Assembly: GCA_010279815.1 (NCBI GenBank)
Contig: QEOQ01000359.1
Span: forward strand, 869,791 to 933,790
Direction of reading: 5' to 3'
DNA from: Brachionus plicatilis
Lineage: Eukaryota; Rotifera; Eurotatoria; Ploima; Brachionidae
DNA: 64,000 nt
This document shows, piece after piece, positions 21,655 to 32,796 of this stretch. The position numbers and the translations under genes were made by a program. Numbering within the stretch: position 1 is the first letter of the stretch; the number at the start of each line of letters is the position of its first letter. A model generated the notes under the pieces. It saw only the letters and a program-made list of their open reading frames with translations. It ran no database searches and was not told where the DNA came from.

Positions 21655-22582
21655 TATTGATGCTTGATGAATGTACTTAGAATTTTTAGAGGCTTGCGAA
21701 ATAAAAAAAAAAATGACTCAGGATAAATAGCCTTATAGTTAGTACAGGCCAAGCATCGCAAAGAAATGAATTAATTTTTACCATATTTATTTCTTTTTCT
21801 TAATTATCATAAATTGAGGAAGTTAGGTACTCTTTAAAGCTGAATTTTTCAAATTCTTTTTTTTTCATTATTTTATTTGCTAAAAAACATTCAAATGCTG
21901 ATAACCTTACGAAAAGAAATTTTTTTTTATTATTCTGTAAGCAGAAGTCTCAGTTGTTCTAAAGCTTCAATTTGGTACCATTTTCATTCAATTTGGACCA
22001 AAATTGAGTGAGCTAGCTTTTTAAATTTATGCTGGGAAAATGAAAATCAGCTGAGTCAGATGCGCTTAGTCATTCGCATAAAAAAAAATTATTTTAAATT
22101 TAAAATTGTTATTAAAATACCTGAAGAGGTAGATCAAATGAGCAAAAAACTTGTTGAAATTACTCAAGAGGAAATATTGTTTGATAAAAATGGTTTAGTT
22201 CAGACTGCAAACAATAATGTAATTTAGAGCACTCAAAACAAAGATTATGTCATTACTGTAACTCCAGTTAAAATGTGAATTTTGGAATTTAATTTTCTAA
22301 AATTCTAAATCTAACAAAACAAATTTCTCACTAAAAATGTCTTAATTTTTATTTTATTATTATTTTAATACGTGCTGGCGAATAAAAAGATTGAAAACTC
22401 AGAAAAAAATTATTTGTATCTACCTTCCATATTTAAAATGGATAAAAATAAATTTGAAAACCAATGCTCATTGAATTTAATGAATCATAATTTGAACGAA
22501 TATTAAAATAAAAAAAGTTCAAAACCTATTTTTAAATTAGAAAAAAAAAAGAAAAGAAAATGTGAACCAAAAAAAAAATTGA

Positions 22583-22589
22583 TATAAAT
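22583..22589 (+). promoter_or_regulatory. TATA box of Gly/Tyr copy 4
   Basis: TATAAAT about 95 bp before the ATG, following the conserved GTGAACCAAAAAA block. Confidence 0.6.
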
Positions 22590-22683
22590 TACCAAAGAAT
22601 TTATCAAGACAATCATTCAAATAATAATAATAATTCATTTAAAGTACTAAAGAACTAAAATAATTTTCCTCTTCAAATAAAAA

Positions 22684-23001
22684 ATGACTTCCAAATTAAC
22701 ATTGGCCTTTTTGGTTGTTCTGATATCAAGCACAACTGTGCTGAGTTCTTCCCTCGGTGAAAAACTTCAATCAACTGGTCTCAAATCCGAATCAAACAAT
22801 TTACAGTCTTCATCAGGAAATCTTCAAGGAGCATTTGGACACGGTGCTGGTTATGGAGTGTATGACTATGGTTATGGATATCCAAGCTACGGATATGGTT
22901 TGTATGACTATGGAATAGGTTACGGTGCTTCTGGATATGGTTACACATATCCAAGCTATGGATATGGATACGGATATCCATCCTATTACAAGAGAAGATG
23001 A
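22684..23001 (+). CDS. secreted Gly/Tyr-rich repeat protein, copy 4 (105 aa)
   Basis: As copies 1-3, with one GYGS unit (12 bp) deleted in the repeat domain: GYGASGYGYTYP where the others have GYGASGYGSGYGYTYP. Signal peptide and terminal KRR are unchanged. The in-frame unit loss shows that repeat number varies among paralogues while the ends are kept. The inverted partner, copy 3, has the full-length repeat. Confidence 0.8.
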   Translation: MTSKLTLAFLVVLISSTTVLSSSLGEKLQSTGLKSESNNLQSSSGNLQGAFGHGAGYGVYDYGYGYPSYGYGLYDYGIGYGASGYGYTYPSYGYGYGYPSYYKRR

Positions 23002-23060
23002 ATATTTTAAATTTCGTACAGATTAGATTAGTTTTAATTTTAGTTTCCATTTTTTATTTT

Positions 23061-23519
23061 ATTTAATAAATTATTTTTATAAATTTTTATATTATTTAAT
23101 CTGTAATTTTAATTAAAGATTCAAAAGGGAAATTTTTTAATATTCGAGTTTAAATATAAACATAAATTTTTGTTTATAATCTTATTTATTACGAAAATAG
23201 AATAAAAAAGTTATGTTTTTATTTTATACTGATTTTAATCAATCTAAAAAATATGTCATAAATATAGCTTTTTGGACGTTTTGGTATTTCTAACTTAAAT
23301 GAACCGTGACAGGCTTGTTGATTAGATATACATTGTAATTATTATCAAATAAATTCATTATTCTTACAAAGAGTGGTTAAAACTTTTAAATAACATAAAA
23401 TAATTAACTATTTCAAAATTACTTCAAAATTTCAAGTTACAATAAAAATTTTTTGTGTAATTTTTTGGGCATTTTTTTTATTATAAAATTAAAAAAAATA
23501 GTTTTTTTTCTGCTTTTGA
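23061..23519. other. AT-rich spacer between Gly/Tyr copy 4 and MSH4
   Basis: The two genes converge here. No gene or repeat recognised beyond polyadenylation-like AATAAA words. Confidence 0.4.
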
Positions 23520-26516
23520 TTAATTGTTGAAAAATCTTAATTTACTATAATTCTCTTCAAATTTTTGAATTAGTAGTTCTACTCTATGATAAAGTTCTAA
23601 ATTTGTGATACTCTCCATCAAATCAGCTAAATCGAGTAATTCGTTATATAAAGAAAATATTAACTGCTTTTTTGTTTCCAATTCATTTTTTGTTAATGTC
23701 GCCTAGGAAAAAAAGTAAATAAAAATAAATTTTAAAAATTGAAATCTACATGTAAATCAACTTTAAAAAAATTCAGTAAATTACGACTATCCTGGACAAT
23801 GGAGTTCGGCAAGGCTGATTGCTCCAACAATTTTTGCCCATAATTTCTAACTTCACAAAAACCTTTTTCCAGCTCAAAGCTATGAACCAATCTTTCATTT
23901 TGGTCAAAGCTAGACCTGAAACGATAACAATTGACCAAGGAATAGCATGATTCCAAATAACTTAGCTCAGTATAGTGAGTTGAAAAGATGATGTAGACAT
24001 TTTTTTTATCTTCTTCGATCAAATAGTCAATAATGTTTTTGCAAACAGCAAAAGAAATGGCTAGACCCTCATAGTAGTTGGTATGCTTACAAAATTCATC
24101 GATTAAAATGAGAGAATTATCGGTCATATTTTCCAATATTTTTTTCATCTCATTTATTTGGCACTCGAAAGAAGAATTCAAAGAACCACCCAAATCATCA
24201 AAATCACCGGATAATGACAATATTTTATTTTTTAATGAAAAAACTGCTTTTTTCGCCGGAACACAAGATCCACATTGAGCCATTATTTGCAAATCACCCA
24301 GTTGTCTCAGCAATGTCGACTTACCACTCATGTTAGAGCCAGTTAAAATCAGAAAAGGGACATTTTTGCTTAGCTCAATGGTGTTGGTCACAATTTTCTC
24401 ATCAGAGACCATGTGTTGTTCATTTTTGCTTAAATTATTAGAAATTTTGTCCTTTATTTTGTGTAAAATTGGATGACAAGCATTTTCTAAGAATAAATGA
24501 TCACTAAATTGTGGTATTGTCAGACTGGTTGATGAAATTGAATATTGAGTTAATGACAAAATAAGGTCCAAAAATGTTATAAATTCTCTTAATTTATAAA
24601 ATGCAGTCAATTCGTCTTGGACTTTTGAAATTAAATCATCAATAATTCTTAAAGAAAAAATTTAGTCTCGACAAAACTTTTAAATATCTTTACTTGTTTG
24701 ATATGAAGTATATGTCAGACATGGAAGCTTCCAGTCGACTGTTTATTTTAAGCAATTTCTCTGTGGTAAATTGAATGGCATTTTTTGTTTTTGTTATTTT
24801 AAGGAATTCTTTTGGCAAATTTTCCAGGATTTTTATAGAAAATGTTGAAAAATCCGAAGACAAACTTTGATTTAGCCGCGATTCTTGATAGAAATAATTT
24901 AATTATTATAATAAAAAAATAACCCGCTGACAACTTTGATCAATTTCACCCAAGTTCAATTGAAAATAAAAACCTCTAGTTGTATTAAAAGAATGCTTGA
25001 TAGATAATTCTGTAGATTGACTTAGTTCGTCACAACATTCTAAAAAATGAAATTTAATAGTTTAATTTCTTGACAAAAATTTAAACAAAACTTTGAATGT
25101 CATAGATTATTTCAGTAAAAGCCCTCCTTGATACGTCCAGCAATTCGCTAATATTTGCCTTATAATTTGAAAATAAAAATATTAGACCAAATTTTTCTAA
25201 ATTTTTAGAAATACTTTTATGGCAAAGCATTTGTTTATTTTATGGCTCAAACTGCTTTTGTTTATCAATGATTGCTCTTCTATAACACAACTTATTTGAT
25301 TGTATAAAGTCTCAAATTTTCTATCTTCATAATGATTCTTAATTTTGAAGAATTAAAAAAAAAAAACAAAAAATTTTAAAATTTAAAATACACAAAAAAT
25401 GGTCTTTAGACGAATACAGTTTGATGACATTAAAATTTGCTTTAGTTGGTTGGCGAGGTCGACCAAGAGCCTCATGTTAATTACACATTTTATTTTATTT
25501 TCTATTATTTTACTTGTTTTGTCTTCTTTCTGCGCAAAAAGGTTTAATTGTTTGGAAAAATGGTCCAGATCAGAAAACTTTTCTACACAAGGTATTAGTT
25601 GGTTCATTAATGCAGTATTTTTAGCCATTTCTTCAACTTGCCAAATTCTTTCCTGAATAGATTGCTCATCTAATTTAATTATTCATTTAAGTTTAAAAAA
25701 AAAAACTTATTTCAATTAATTTACCAAAAGGTGGCTGAAGAATACTTGAAAGCAAAGCCTTGGCCCCATATTTTGTCCTGGTGTAATTAAGTATTCCATA
25801 AAGATTGGTGGGACGTTTGCTATTTTTTGTATTATAAACCAGCTCTAGGAACCGAGCAGTATTTATATCAACTAGAGTTAAATTTTCATTTCCTTCAATA
25901 GACAATCTGATGGAATGGGCCGTAAAGATATGATTTTTTGAGTACTCTGCATATTTAAAAAGAGCGCTACAAGCACCTAAAGCAAGAGGTCTGGAATTTT
26001 TGAAAAATAGATTCAAATTTTTTTTTTTTTTTGATTACTTTGTTTTCATTTCAGTTTGTTTTTTGAAATCAAGATCACAGAATTTGTTAACAAACTCCAA
26101 ACCTTTTTGGGAGCTAAAAAATCTTGACTTCAAATCAATAATTTTAATATTTTCATTTAAATTTCGGATCAAGTTTCGCATTTTGTTTCTAAAAAGACCA
26201 CTGAAAGGCGATATTGGAAGAATTATCTTTTTAAATTGTTTTAAGAGAAAGACTTAAAGAGGAAAATTGGTAACTTTACTTGATGTGGCAAATCATATTG
26301 AATTTTTGCCAATAAATTTTTATATTCTTGACAGTCATTAAACTGAGTGAGAATTAATGAAGCATTCTTAAGATCGATTAGAGCGTAGCCAATTTCGGAG
26401 TTATTTTTTTCAAAAATTGCTAATTTTTAAACTTTTAGAAGAAAAATTTTGTTGATTGATAAAATTTTACCTAATAATAATTCACATTCTTTTGAGTCAT
26501 TGACACAGTCGTCCAT
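23520..26516 (-). CDS. MSH4: MutS homologue 4, meiotic (827 aa, 11 exons)
   Basis: Exons on the minus strand: 26516-26471, 26419-26280, 26226-26039, 25990-25725, 25669-25392, 25337-25215, 25158-25092, 25039-24935, 24883-24694, 24647-23750 and 23702-23520. All junctions are GT-AG and in phase, total 2484 nt. The C-terminal ATPase has Walker A GSNMSGKST (about residues 571-579), Walker B LILIDE (about 647-652) and the STHYTEL switch. MSH4 rather than MSH2/3/5/6 is favoured by the connector LFKYAEY, the lever SRRAFTEI and the tail LEKGFCEVRNYGQK with LPNSIVQDSRN. With MSH5 it forms a clamp stabilising crossover intermediates in meiosis; no mismatch-binding domain I is present, as expected. Odd: FCKHTN replaces the usual LGRGTN after Walker B. 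An acceptor-like TTTTAG directly before the ATG leaves room for an upstream exon. Confidence 0.92.
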
Positions 26517-27146
26517 TTCTAAAATTTGAAATTCACGCTTTTTATTACTTTAAATTTAAATTTTCTATTTAAATTAAGAAAAAAAGTCTGCAGGCTTACG
26601 TTTGTAATTCTTAAGTTTCAAGGATCAAAAATCTCGAGTTTTTTTTTATATTTTGCATTGAAATATTTCAATTCAGCTAAAGAAATTGATAAAATTTTAG
26701 GAAAAATTTTTTTTTATTTAAGTATAATTAATTTTAGAATAATTTATTAAGCTTAGCATATAAAAAAATGACAAAACAATTGATGAAGTAAAATAATTTC
26801 TTGAAAAATTGTTTTTTAGCTGACCCCTTGAATTAACTAAAACACTGTTTTATTCTTGAACAATTTGCTACAACAAATCTTGTCATCGACAAAGATCTTT
26901 ATTTAGCTATGTTTTTGTGGCTTCATCATCTAACTTAACTTTTCTTTTGGATACCTTCTTTTTCTATTCACAAGTTGAGCATTCAAAAAAATAAATGTCA
27001 AAATTTTGTATTTTAATTGTTAATTTTTAAAGTTAATTCTTTTATTCTATGAAAGCTAACTCTCAAATTTAAAATAGCCTATCTTTTTATATAAAAACAA
27101 ACTTAATAATTGCGTCCCAATTAAATTTTAGAAAGCGAATTTTAGA
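26517..27146. other. 5' flank of MSH4, no clear gene
   Basis: A short minus-strand frame near 26910-26965 reads KKKVSKRKVKLDDEATKT then stop, and could be a terminal exon of an unseen gene. The evidence is too thin to call. Confidence 0.3.
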
Positions 27147-27455
27147 ATTGTGAATTTTGGTAAAAAATCAAAAACAAAATATAAAAAACGCCAGAGCTTT
27201 AATCTGGACCGACCAAAAAATGTTCTGTTAATTGTTGCAACTAATACATCCTCTGTATCACCACTTAAAGTTTAGTTGGATTTCGAATATAATATAATAT
27301 CCCAAATTTACAATTTTCTGAGATTGGCGGAATAAGTATATTGGTGGTACAAAGGATGTATCAGTTGCTACAATTTACAGAACATGTTTTGGTCGGTCCG
27401 GTAAAGCTCTGGCGTTTTTTATATTTTTTTTGTTTTTTGTACCAAAATTCACAAT
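27147..27455. repeat. 309-bp MITE with ~110-bp inverted arms
   Basis: ATTGTGAATTTTGGTA at 27147 pairs with TACCAAAATTCACAAT ending at 27455. The arms continue through ATAAAAAACGCCAGAGCTTT and its complement and through GACCGACC and GGTCGGTC. About 60 bp of unpaired centre. No coding capacity. Confidence 0.8.
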
Positions 27456-27818
27456 ACCTAAAAAAAATTTATTCTATAACTATTTTTATCAAAATATTTT
27501 TTACTTGGTTAAACTAATAGATTTTTTACATAAAATCAGAGATCAATTCAAAAAATTCAAATTTAAGTAAAAATTTTGCAATAATCCTTTTTTTCTGATA
27601 TTTTTGTTTCACAAGCATTTCTCAAAAAAAATCAAATTTGATAGTTTAAAAAAATCAAAAACTTAAGATCATAAGATTATTTTGATTATTTGATTTTAAT
27701 TTTATTTTTTTGATTCCTTTTAAAAATTAGCAACTTAATAAAATTTAATTTTTTTGTCATGGAACAAATGGAAAAAATCTTCTCTATTCCAAAAAAAAAA
27801 TCTTTTTAAGATCTACAG
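27456..27818. other. AT-rich spacer, nothing recognised
   Basis: Only A/T filler between the MITE and the Tc1-like element. Confidence 0.35.
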
Positions 27819-28069
27819 TATGTCTAGACAATTTAGAACATTTATTTTTTTCTATGCAGGGGTTGTTTCTTGGAAGCCGTGTGGCTAAATAAAAAAAACA
27901 AAATAATTTTTTTTTTTTGAATTTTATTCAGAAAAAAATTTTTAATCGGAAAAGTACAAAATTAGGATAGAAAAAAGAAAAAAAATCGAAATGAAAAAAT
28001 CGCAAAATAAAAGAGAGGTCTATTTTTATCAAAAAAAAATGTCTACAAAATTTAGAACATAATATTTTT

Positions 28070-29313
28070 TAACATTTAAAATGGCCGCCCTTAGCTTTGG
28101 TACACTCAGCGACACGTTTTGGCATAGATTCAATCGTTTTGGCATTGTTCTTGACTATTTCACTTGGAACTTTCAACCATTCATCAAAAATAACGCTTTA
28201 TAAATGCTCTACTGATGTAATCTTTGTATTGACCATTTTGTGGTCTAAATATGACCATAACCTAAACCTAAACCTGGCCGACCACCCAAAAACTCAAAAA
28301 AAAAAAAAACCCAATAAGTAGTCGAGTATTTTTTAAAATTTTTCATCATTTTAACCTTTGAATTTCGATTTTTTATAATATTTCTTAATTTTTGTACCCG
28401 CACCTAAATACGAAACTCATATTTTTGTAATTAAAAAAATAATTAAAATTATTTATTTATTTTAAAATTGTTTTAATTTTTACCACAGCTCTTAAAACCT
28501 AACCCTCGTAGATTTTATTTTTTAACGCTACTTTTGAATCTGATTTTTGGGCATAAACCCTGGGTCTATTTTTGATTTTTGGTTATTAACGATGCACTTA
28601 AACCCGAATACCAGGTTTAAAGACATGTTCTTCTTATTAATATCATTATAGCATGGGTTAGATGGTAGTCGGCGCATGGTTTAAAACCTGATATTCGGGT
28701 TTAAGGGCACGCATCTCACTGCAAGGGTATACGGTTCCTTTATGATTAATTGATACATTGGGGTGATACTTTTCGTTTGCGAAACATTTTACGAATACTT
28801 GATTTTCTGTTAAATACTTCAAAATTGGATTCATCGCTGAAAATAACTTTTGACCAGTCTTTAACAGTCCATCTTTTTCGTTCTTTGCACTATTTGAGCC
28901 TTTTCAACCGGTCCAATGCAGCCAAAATAGGCTTTTTCATAGCAGTTTATGACTGAATATTTTTCCTTAAAAGCATTTTTCTAACAGTGTCTTTATTAAC
29001 ACTAATATTTGGAAACTTAGAACTAAAGTCAGATGCTAGTTGTCTATAGCTTTTTGTAAGATTGATTCTGACCTTTCTAAAAATGCACGATTCATCTCGA
29101 CTGGTTAGCTTTCGAGGTCTACCAGACCTTGGTAATTCTTTGGCCACCGAAGTTTTCTCATAATTACACTTTGTTGTAAACATGCATTTTCTAAAAACTC
29201 CAAATAAATCAGCTATTTCTTGTTGAGACTTTGTCTTATCCTTCAATAGCCCAATTATTTGCCACCATTGCTCATCAGTTAATTTTTTTAACCATTTTTA
29301 TGGAAAAATCAAA
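28070..29313 (-). pseudogene. Tc1-like transposase pseudogene
   Basis: On the minus strand the N-terminal region reads LTDEQWWQIIGLLKDKTKSQ, then a helix-turn-helix and the linker LPRSGRPRKLTSRDE (29310-28947). After a frame break comes KPILAALDRLKRLK, a stop, and WTVKDWSKVIFSDESNFEVF with the first catalytic Asp (28930-28770). The middle is lost or displaced by inserted DNA. A C-terminal piece, WLKVPSEIVKNNAKTIESMP followed by KRV and AKGGHF, is at 28180-28075. The order matches a full Tc1 transposase, but stops and a missing second and third Asp region make it inactive. Confidence 0.75.
28591..28715. repeat. small MITE nested in the Tc1-like element
   Basis: GATGCACTTAAACCCGAATA at 28591 pairs with the segment ending GGGCACGCATC at 28715. 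The arms of ~38 bp carry ACCAGGTTTAAA and its complement. It separates the catalytic and C-terminal parts of the transposase relic. Confidence 0.65.
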
Positions 29314-29472
29314 GAAATGGTATAACTCAATATAATCACCGATTTTAAGGCCAAAAATAGTTAATGAGTTGTAAAAAGTGCATGTAAACAATAAAAAAAA
29401 CATTCCAAACATTGTGTGAAAAAAAAAATTTCCAGACATTGTCAATGTGTGGTATAATTTTAATAAAAAATG

Positions 29473-29857
29473 GGCAATTTGAAGTTTATGATCAAATTTT
29501 GATGCTCAAAATGATCAAATCAAACTTAAACTATTAAATAAATTTTTATTTCTTAAAATAAATAATGCAGAGATACATTCATGGATTTAACAAACTATGT
29601 TAAATAAAGAAATAAACTCTGCAATATCAAAATGCACATTGCAGAGTGCACACCATAGAAATGATGCTATTTTTGATGCTATAAGTGGATAATTTTTTGC
29701 AGACTTTTGCAGATTTTACCTTAATATTTAACAAAGTATGCTAAAACCGAAAATATACCTCTGCACTAATTCTATTAAAAAAGTAAAATTTATTTTATAG
29801 TTTTAGTTTAATTCGATCATTTGAGCATCAAAAATTGATCATAAACTTGAACTTGCC
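29473..29857. repeat. 385-bp inverted-repeat element (GATCA/GCAGAG)
   Basis: GGCAATTTGAAGTTTATGAT at 29473 pairs with the segment ending CTTGAACTTGCC at 29857, via GATGCTCAAAATGATC and GATCATTTGAGCATC. The interior has several GCAGAG words and TAACAAAGTATG/TAACAAACTATG repeats, also seen near 4.85 kb. Confidence 0.7.
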
Positions 29858-29930
29858 AAAAAATGAACGTTCTAAACTTATTTTTTTTATGAATTTCATC
29901 TAAGTTTTTTTAAAAAGAGTTTTGGAGGTA

Positions 29931-30302
29931 TTGTGAAATTCAAATACAAACTGAACAAAAATTATTCTTTTTTTGATGAATTAAAATTAAATTTAACAAA
30001 ATATACTTAAAAAAATACAGCAAAAAAGTTGCAACATACTTTGTTGCACCTTTTTTCCTTAAATAATTTTTCTCGTGCTTTGAAAGAACAAAAATTAAAA
30101 TATCAATAAGATTTAAATTGATTATTGGTTTAATTTACTAAAAATAAAAGAAAATAATGATTTTATTTTAAGTAATAAAGGTGCAACTAAGTATGTTGCA
30201 CTTTTTTGCAGTATTTTTTTAAGTATATTTTGTTTTTTAACTTTAATTTTAATTCATCAAAAAAGGAAGAAATTTTGTTCAATTTGTATTTGAATTTCAC
30301 AA
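29931..30302. repeat. 372-bp inverted-repeat element (GTTGCA family)
   Basis: TTGTGAAATTCAAATACAAA at 29931 pairs with the segment ending TTTGAATTTCACAA at 30302. The arms of ~130 bp run in to GTTGCAACATACTTTGTTGC and its diverged complement. Confidence 0.75.
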
Positions 30303-30542
30303 TAAAAATTTTTTTATGTTCTAAATTTACTAGATATACTGTACAATCCGATTTAAATTATCTAAATCCAAGTCTAGAATTTTAAAATTCATCCATTTTA
30401 TTTACAATAAACAAAAAGTAGTTATAAAAATAAACTTCTTAATTGAGTTTACTAGAGCCAAAGGTATGTTTATATCCTGAAAAATGTGGTTTTTAAATCT
30501 TAGTAAAAAAATATTAAATCAGATCGATTGTGGAATAACTAT

Positions 30543-30670
30543 TTACAGTACAATTTAAAACAAACTTGTACATTTTCTTTTCTCGGCTCTTTCTCGACTC
30601 TTCCTTACCCCAATTTTCTTTTAAGAAGAGTCGAAGAACAAAATGCGTACAAGTTTGTTTTGTACTGTAA
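30543..30670. repeat. 128-bp MITE with TTACAGTA ends
   Basis: TTACAGTACAATTTAAAACA at 30543 pairs with the segment ending TTTTGTACTGTAA at 30670. Arms of ~55 bp include AACTTGTAC and GAGTCGA. The ends resemble the TTACAGTG group at 3.1 and 6.9 kb. Confidence 0.75.
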
Positions 30671-31728
30671 TAAATTTGATAATCTATAATTCAAATTCAA
30701 AAAATAAAGCAAAAAAAATCTAATCTAAATTTCAAGAAGGCTCTATCTAAATACGAAATTACTTTTTGAATTTAAACCCTGAATTAATTAAAAAAATTAA
30801 AAAATGGTCAATTATGTTGAGATGGAAAAGCAAAGCCAAATATTAGAAATTTCTTGTTAGCTTTAAAAATTGATGTTCTTATTGAGACAAAAAAAATAAA
30901 GGCGATTTATTATTTTTTAACTAAAATTACTAAAAAAAAATTTTTTTCCTAAATTTGCAAAATTGATATTATTCTTATTAATTTTTCTAAATCGTATTAA
31001 AATTATAAATTAAACATAATTATACTTTAAAAAAACTAAAAATCAGCAGATAGACGTTTAACTCGATTTTGAGCATCTTTTTAATCCAGAGAAGGATATT
31101 TTGTACAATTAGATTTTTTTTTTTTGAATTAGAACAATATTTGGATAATTAAGAATATTATGGTATGAATTTTGAAGAAAAATGTGAGTTCTGTAATCTG
31201 GTTTTTAATTAAGTTCTCAATAATTCTTTGCTTATTACAATTTGGTTCATACAGAGGCAAAGGATAAACAAAATTTTTTTAAAAAGTTAAATAAAAAATT
31301 ATTCAATTTTTTATTTAACTTTTTAAAATTTAATTAAATATTGAAAAAACTAGCTTCAAACTTTATTTTTAAAATAAATTCACATTTTTAAATTAACTAA
31401 GTAATTTTATGAAATGTAAGTAATTTTTATATTCATCTAGTAAAATTGGTAAAAAATCAGTAATTTTAGTTAATGAATTAATAATAAAGAGGATTTAAAT
31501 TCTACGAAAACCCAAACTAATCAAATAAATTAGAATTGAAATAGTTTATTATGTATAAATTTTTACATTTATAATTTAAAGTAAAAGAAAATTTATTTTT
31601 ATTATTTATAAACAACCCAAAACCATTCAGTGTTCAGATACAAATAGCACTGAGCTATTAAACTAAATCACCGAGATTATTGATATAATTTTTGTTGTTG
31701 CTGCAATTTTGGGCCTTCTTTATGTATC
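30671..31728. other. AT-rich intergenic, nothing recognised
   Basis: No gene or repeat seen. The right end is the 3' flank of SR gene 3. Confidence 0.4.
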
Positions 31729-32796
31729 TTATTCCATACTGACATCGTTGTTGCTATTGCTGTTGTTGTGTCCATTTTGATCACGATCGTGACTCTGCGA
31801 TCTAGATTTAGATCTTTTATCAACACTAATGGATCTACTCTTTCGGTCTGACCCACTTCTGGAACTTGGTGCAAATAAAAATTTGGCAAATTTTTTTTCA
31901 TTTTAAATTACCGTTTATTTCTTCTGTCATAACTAGCATCGCGACTTCTTTCCCGCGATCTGTCCTTAGATCGATCTCTTGAACGATCCCCTGATTTATC
32001 TCTTGATCGATCTCTTGATTTATCTCTTGACCGATCTCTTGATTTATCTCTTGATTTATCTCTTGATTTGTCCCTTGATTTATCTCTTGATTTATCTCTT
32101 GATTTGTCTCTTGACCGGTCTTTACTTCTATTTCGTCTTCTGCTATCATCCCGGCTCCTGTCACGGCTTCTGTCCCGACTACGGTCATGGCTCCGATCGC
32201 GACTGCGATCGCGGCTACGGTCATGACTGCGGTCGCGACTGCGGTCTCTTTTTCGGTCTCTAGACCTGCTTCTATCTCTACTCCTGTCTCTCCTTCGCCC
32301 ATATCGCCTATTGCGGCAATCTCTGGCAAAGTGGCCTCTTTCACCACATTCATAGCACTCAAGCGATCTGCCACCACGGCCCCCTGATCTCGAAAATCCA
32401 TTGCGACCATATCCAAATCGATCATCGCGTCTTTCCCGACGATCTCCTTTGCCCTTCGTATACTCCACTACCATTGACGCGCCACACATGTCTTTGCCAT
32501 TTTCAGCATTCAATGCATCCTTTTTTTATTCAAATAAAATTTATTTAAATATTTGAAAAATAATTTTATTTAAAAATTTATTAAAAAATTTATTTGGAAA
32601 ATTGATTTAAAAAATTTCTGCTAGCTACCTCAGCATCACGTTCATCATCAAATTCAATGAAGGCATAAACAGGACCATATCCTTTATTTTTGACTTCGCA
32701 TTTGCGAATTTTTCCATACCGTTTAAAAGCGCTCTCAAGTTCTCGTTGAGTGGCATCCTTGTTCAAATTGCCTATGTAAAGCTCGTTCTTTGGCAT
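31729..32796 (-). CDS. SR splicing factor 3: RRM, CCHC zinc knuckle, long RD/RS tail (303 aa, 3 exons)
   Basis: Exons 32796-32629, 32519-31912 and 31864-31729. Introns are 109 and 47 bp; total 912 nt, in phase. The start is MPKNELYIGNL; an upstream in-frame ATG at 32829 would add 11 residues absent in the paralogues. RRM with RNP2 LYIGNL and RNP1-like GPVYAFIEF, linker YTKGKGDRRERRD, zinc knuckle [15 protein letters not shown] very long basic/acidic tail of RDRS, RDKS and HDRS repeats follows (about 100 residues), then a unique end containing KSRSQSHDRDQNG and an Asn-rich finish. The tail is expanded by DNA-level repeats relative to its close paralogue, SR gene 5. Likely nuclear splicing or export factor. 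Confidence 0.9.

Larger units (their letters stand above)
21457..23060. repeat. inverted duplication, arm B (partner 12061-13676)
   Basis: Reverse-complement copy of arm A, starting at TCACCAAAATATTCC. It contains the CxxC ORF (minus), the shared tract and Gly/Tyr copy 4 (plus). In the shared tract a plus-strand frame from about 22012 to 22228 stays open (reading WENENQLSQMRLVIRIKK, later IPEEVDQMSKKLVEITQEE). A matching frame survives in arm A, apart from substitutions; its identity is unknown. Confidence 0.85.
27819..29455 (-). mobile_element. degenerate Tc1-like transposon
   Basis: CAGTATGTCTAGACAATTTA at 27819, after a TA, is a plausible left end. A diverged partner (AATGTCTGGAAATTT on the minus strand) lies at about 29425-29455. 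Between them lie N-terminal, catalytic and C-terminal pieces of one Tc1-family transposase on the minus strand, in order but broken, plus a nested MITE at 28591-28715. Confidence 0.6.

Noticed and set aside
26526..26750. 74-codon plus-strand frame near the MSH4 start
   Set aside because: Low-complexity Phe/Leu/Lys reading of AT-rich flank, with no homology or splice logic.
28259..28276. CCTAAACCTAAACCT, telomere-like repeat
   Set aside because: Only two to three units and no array; inside a decayed transposon, so not an interstitial telomere.
31898..32425. Frame with long NQEI repeats overlapping SR gene 3
   Set aside because: It is a frame-shifted reading of the RD/RS repeat array; the frame with RRM, knuckle and in-phase introns is the gene.
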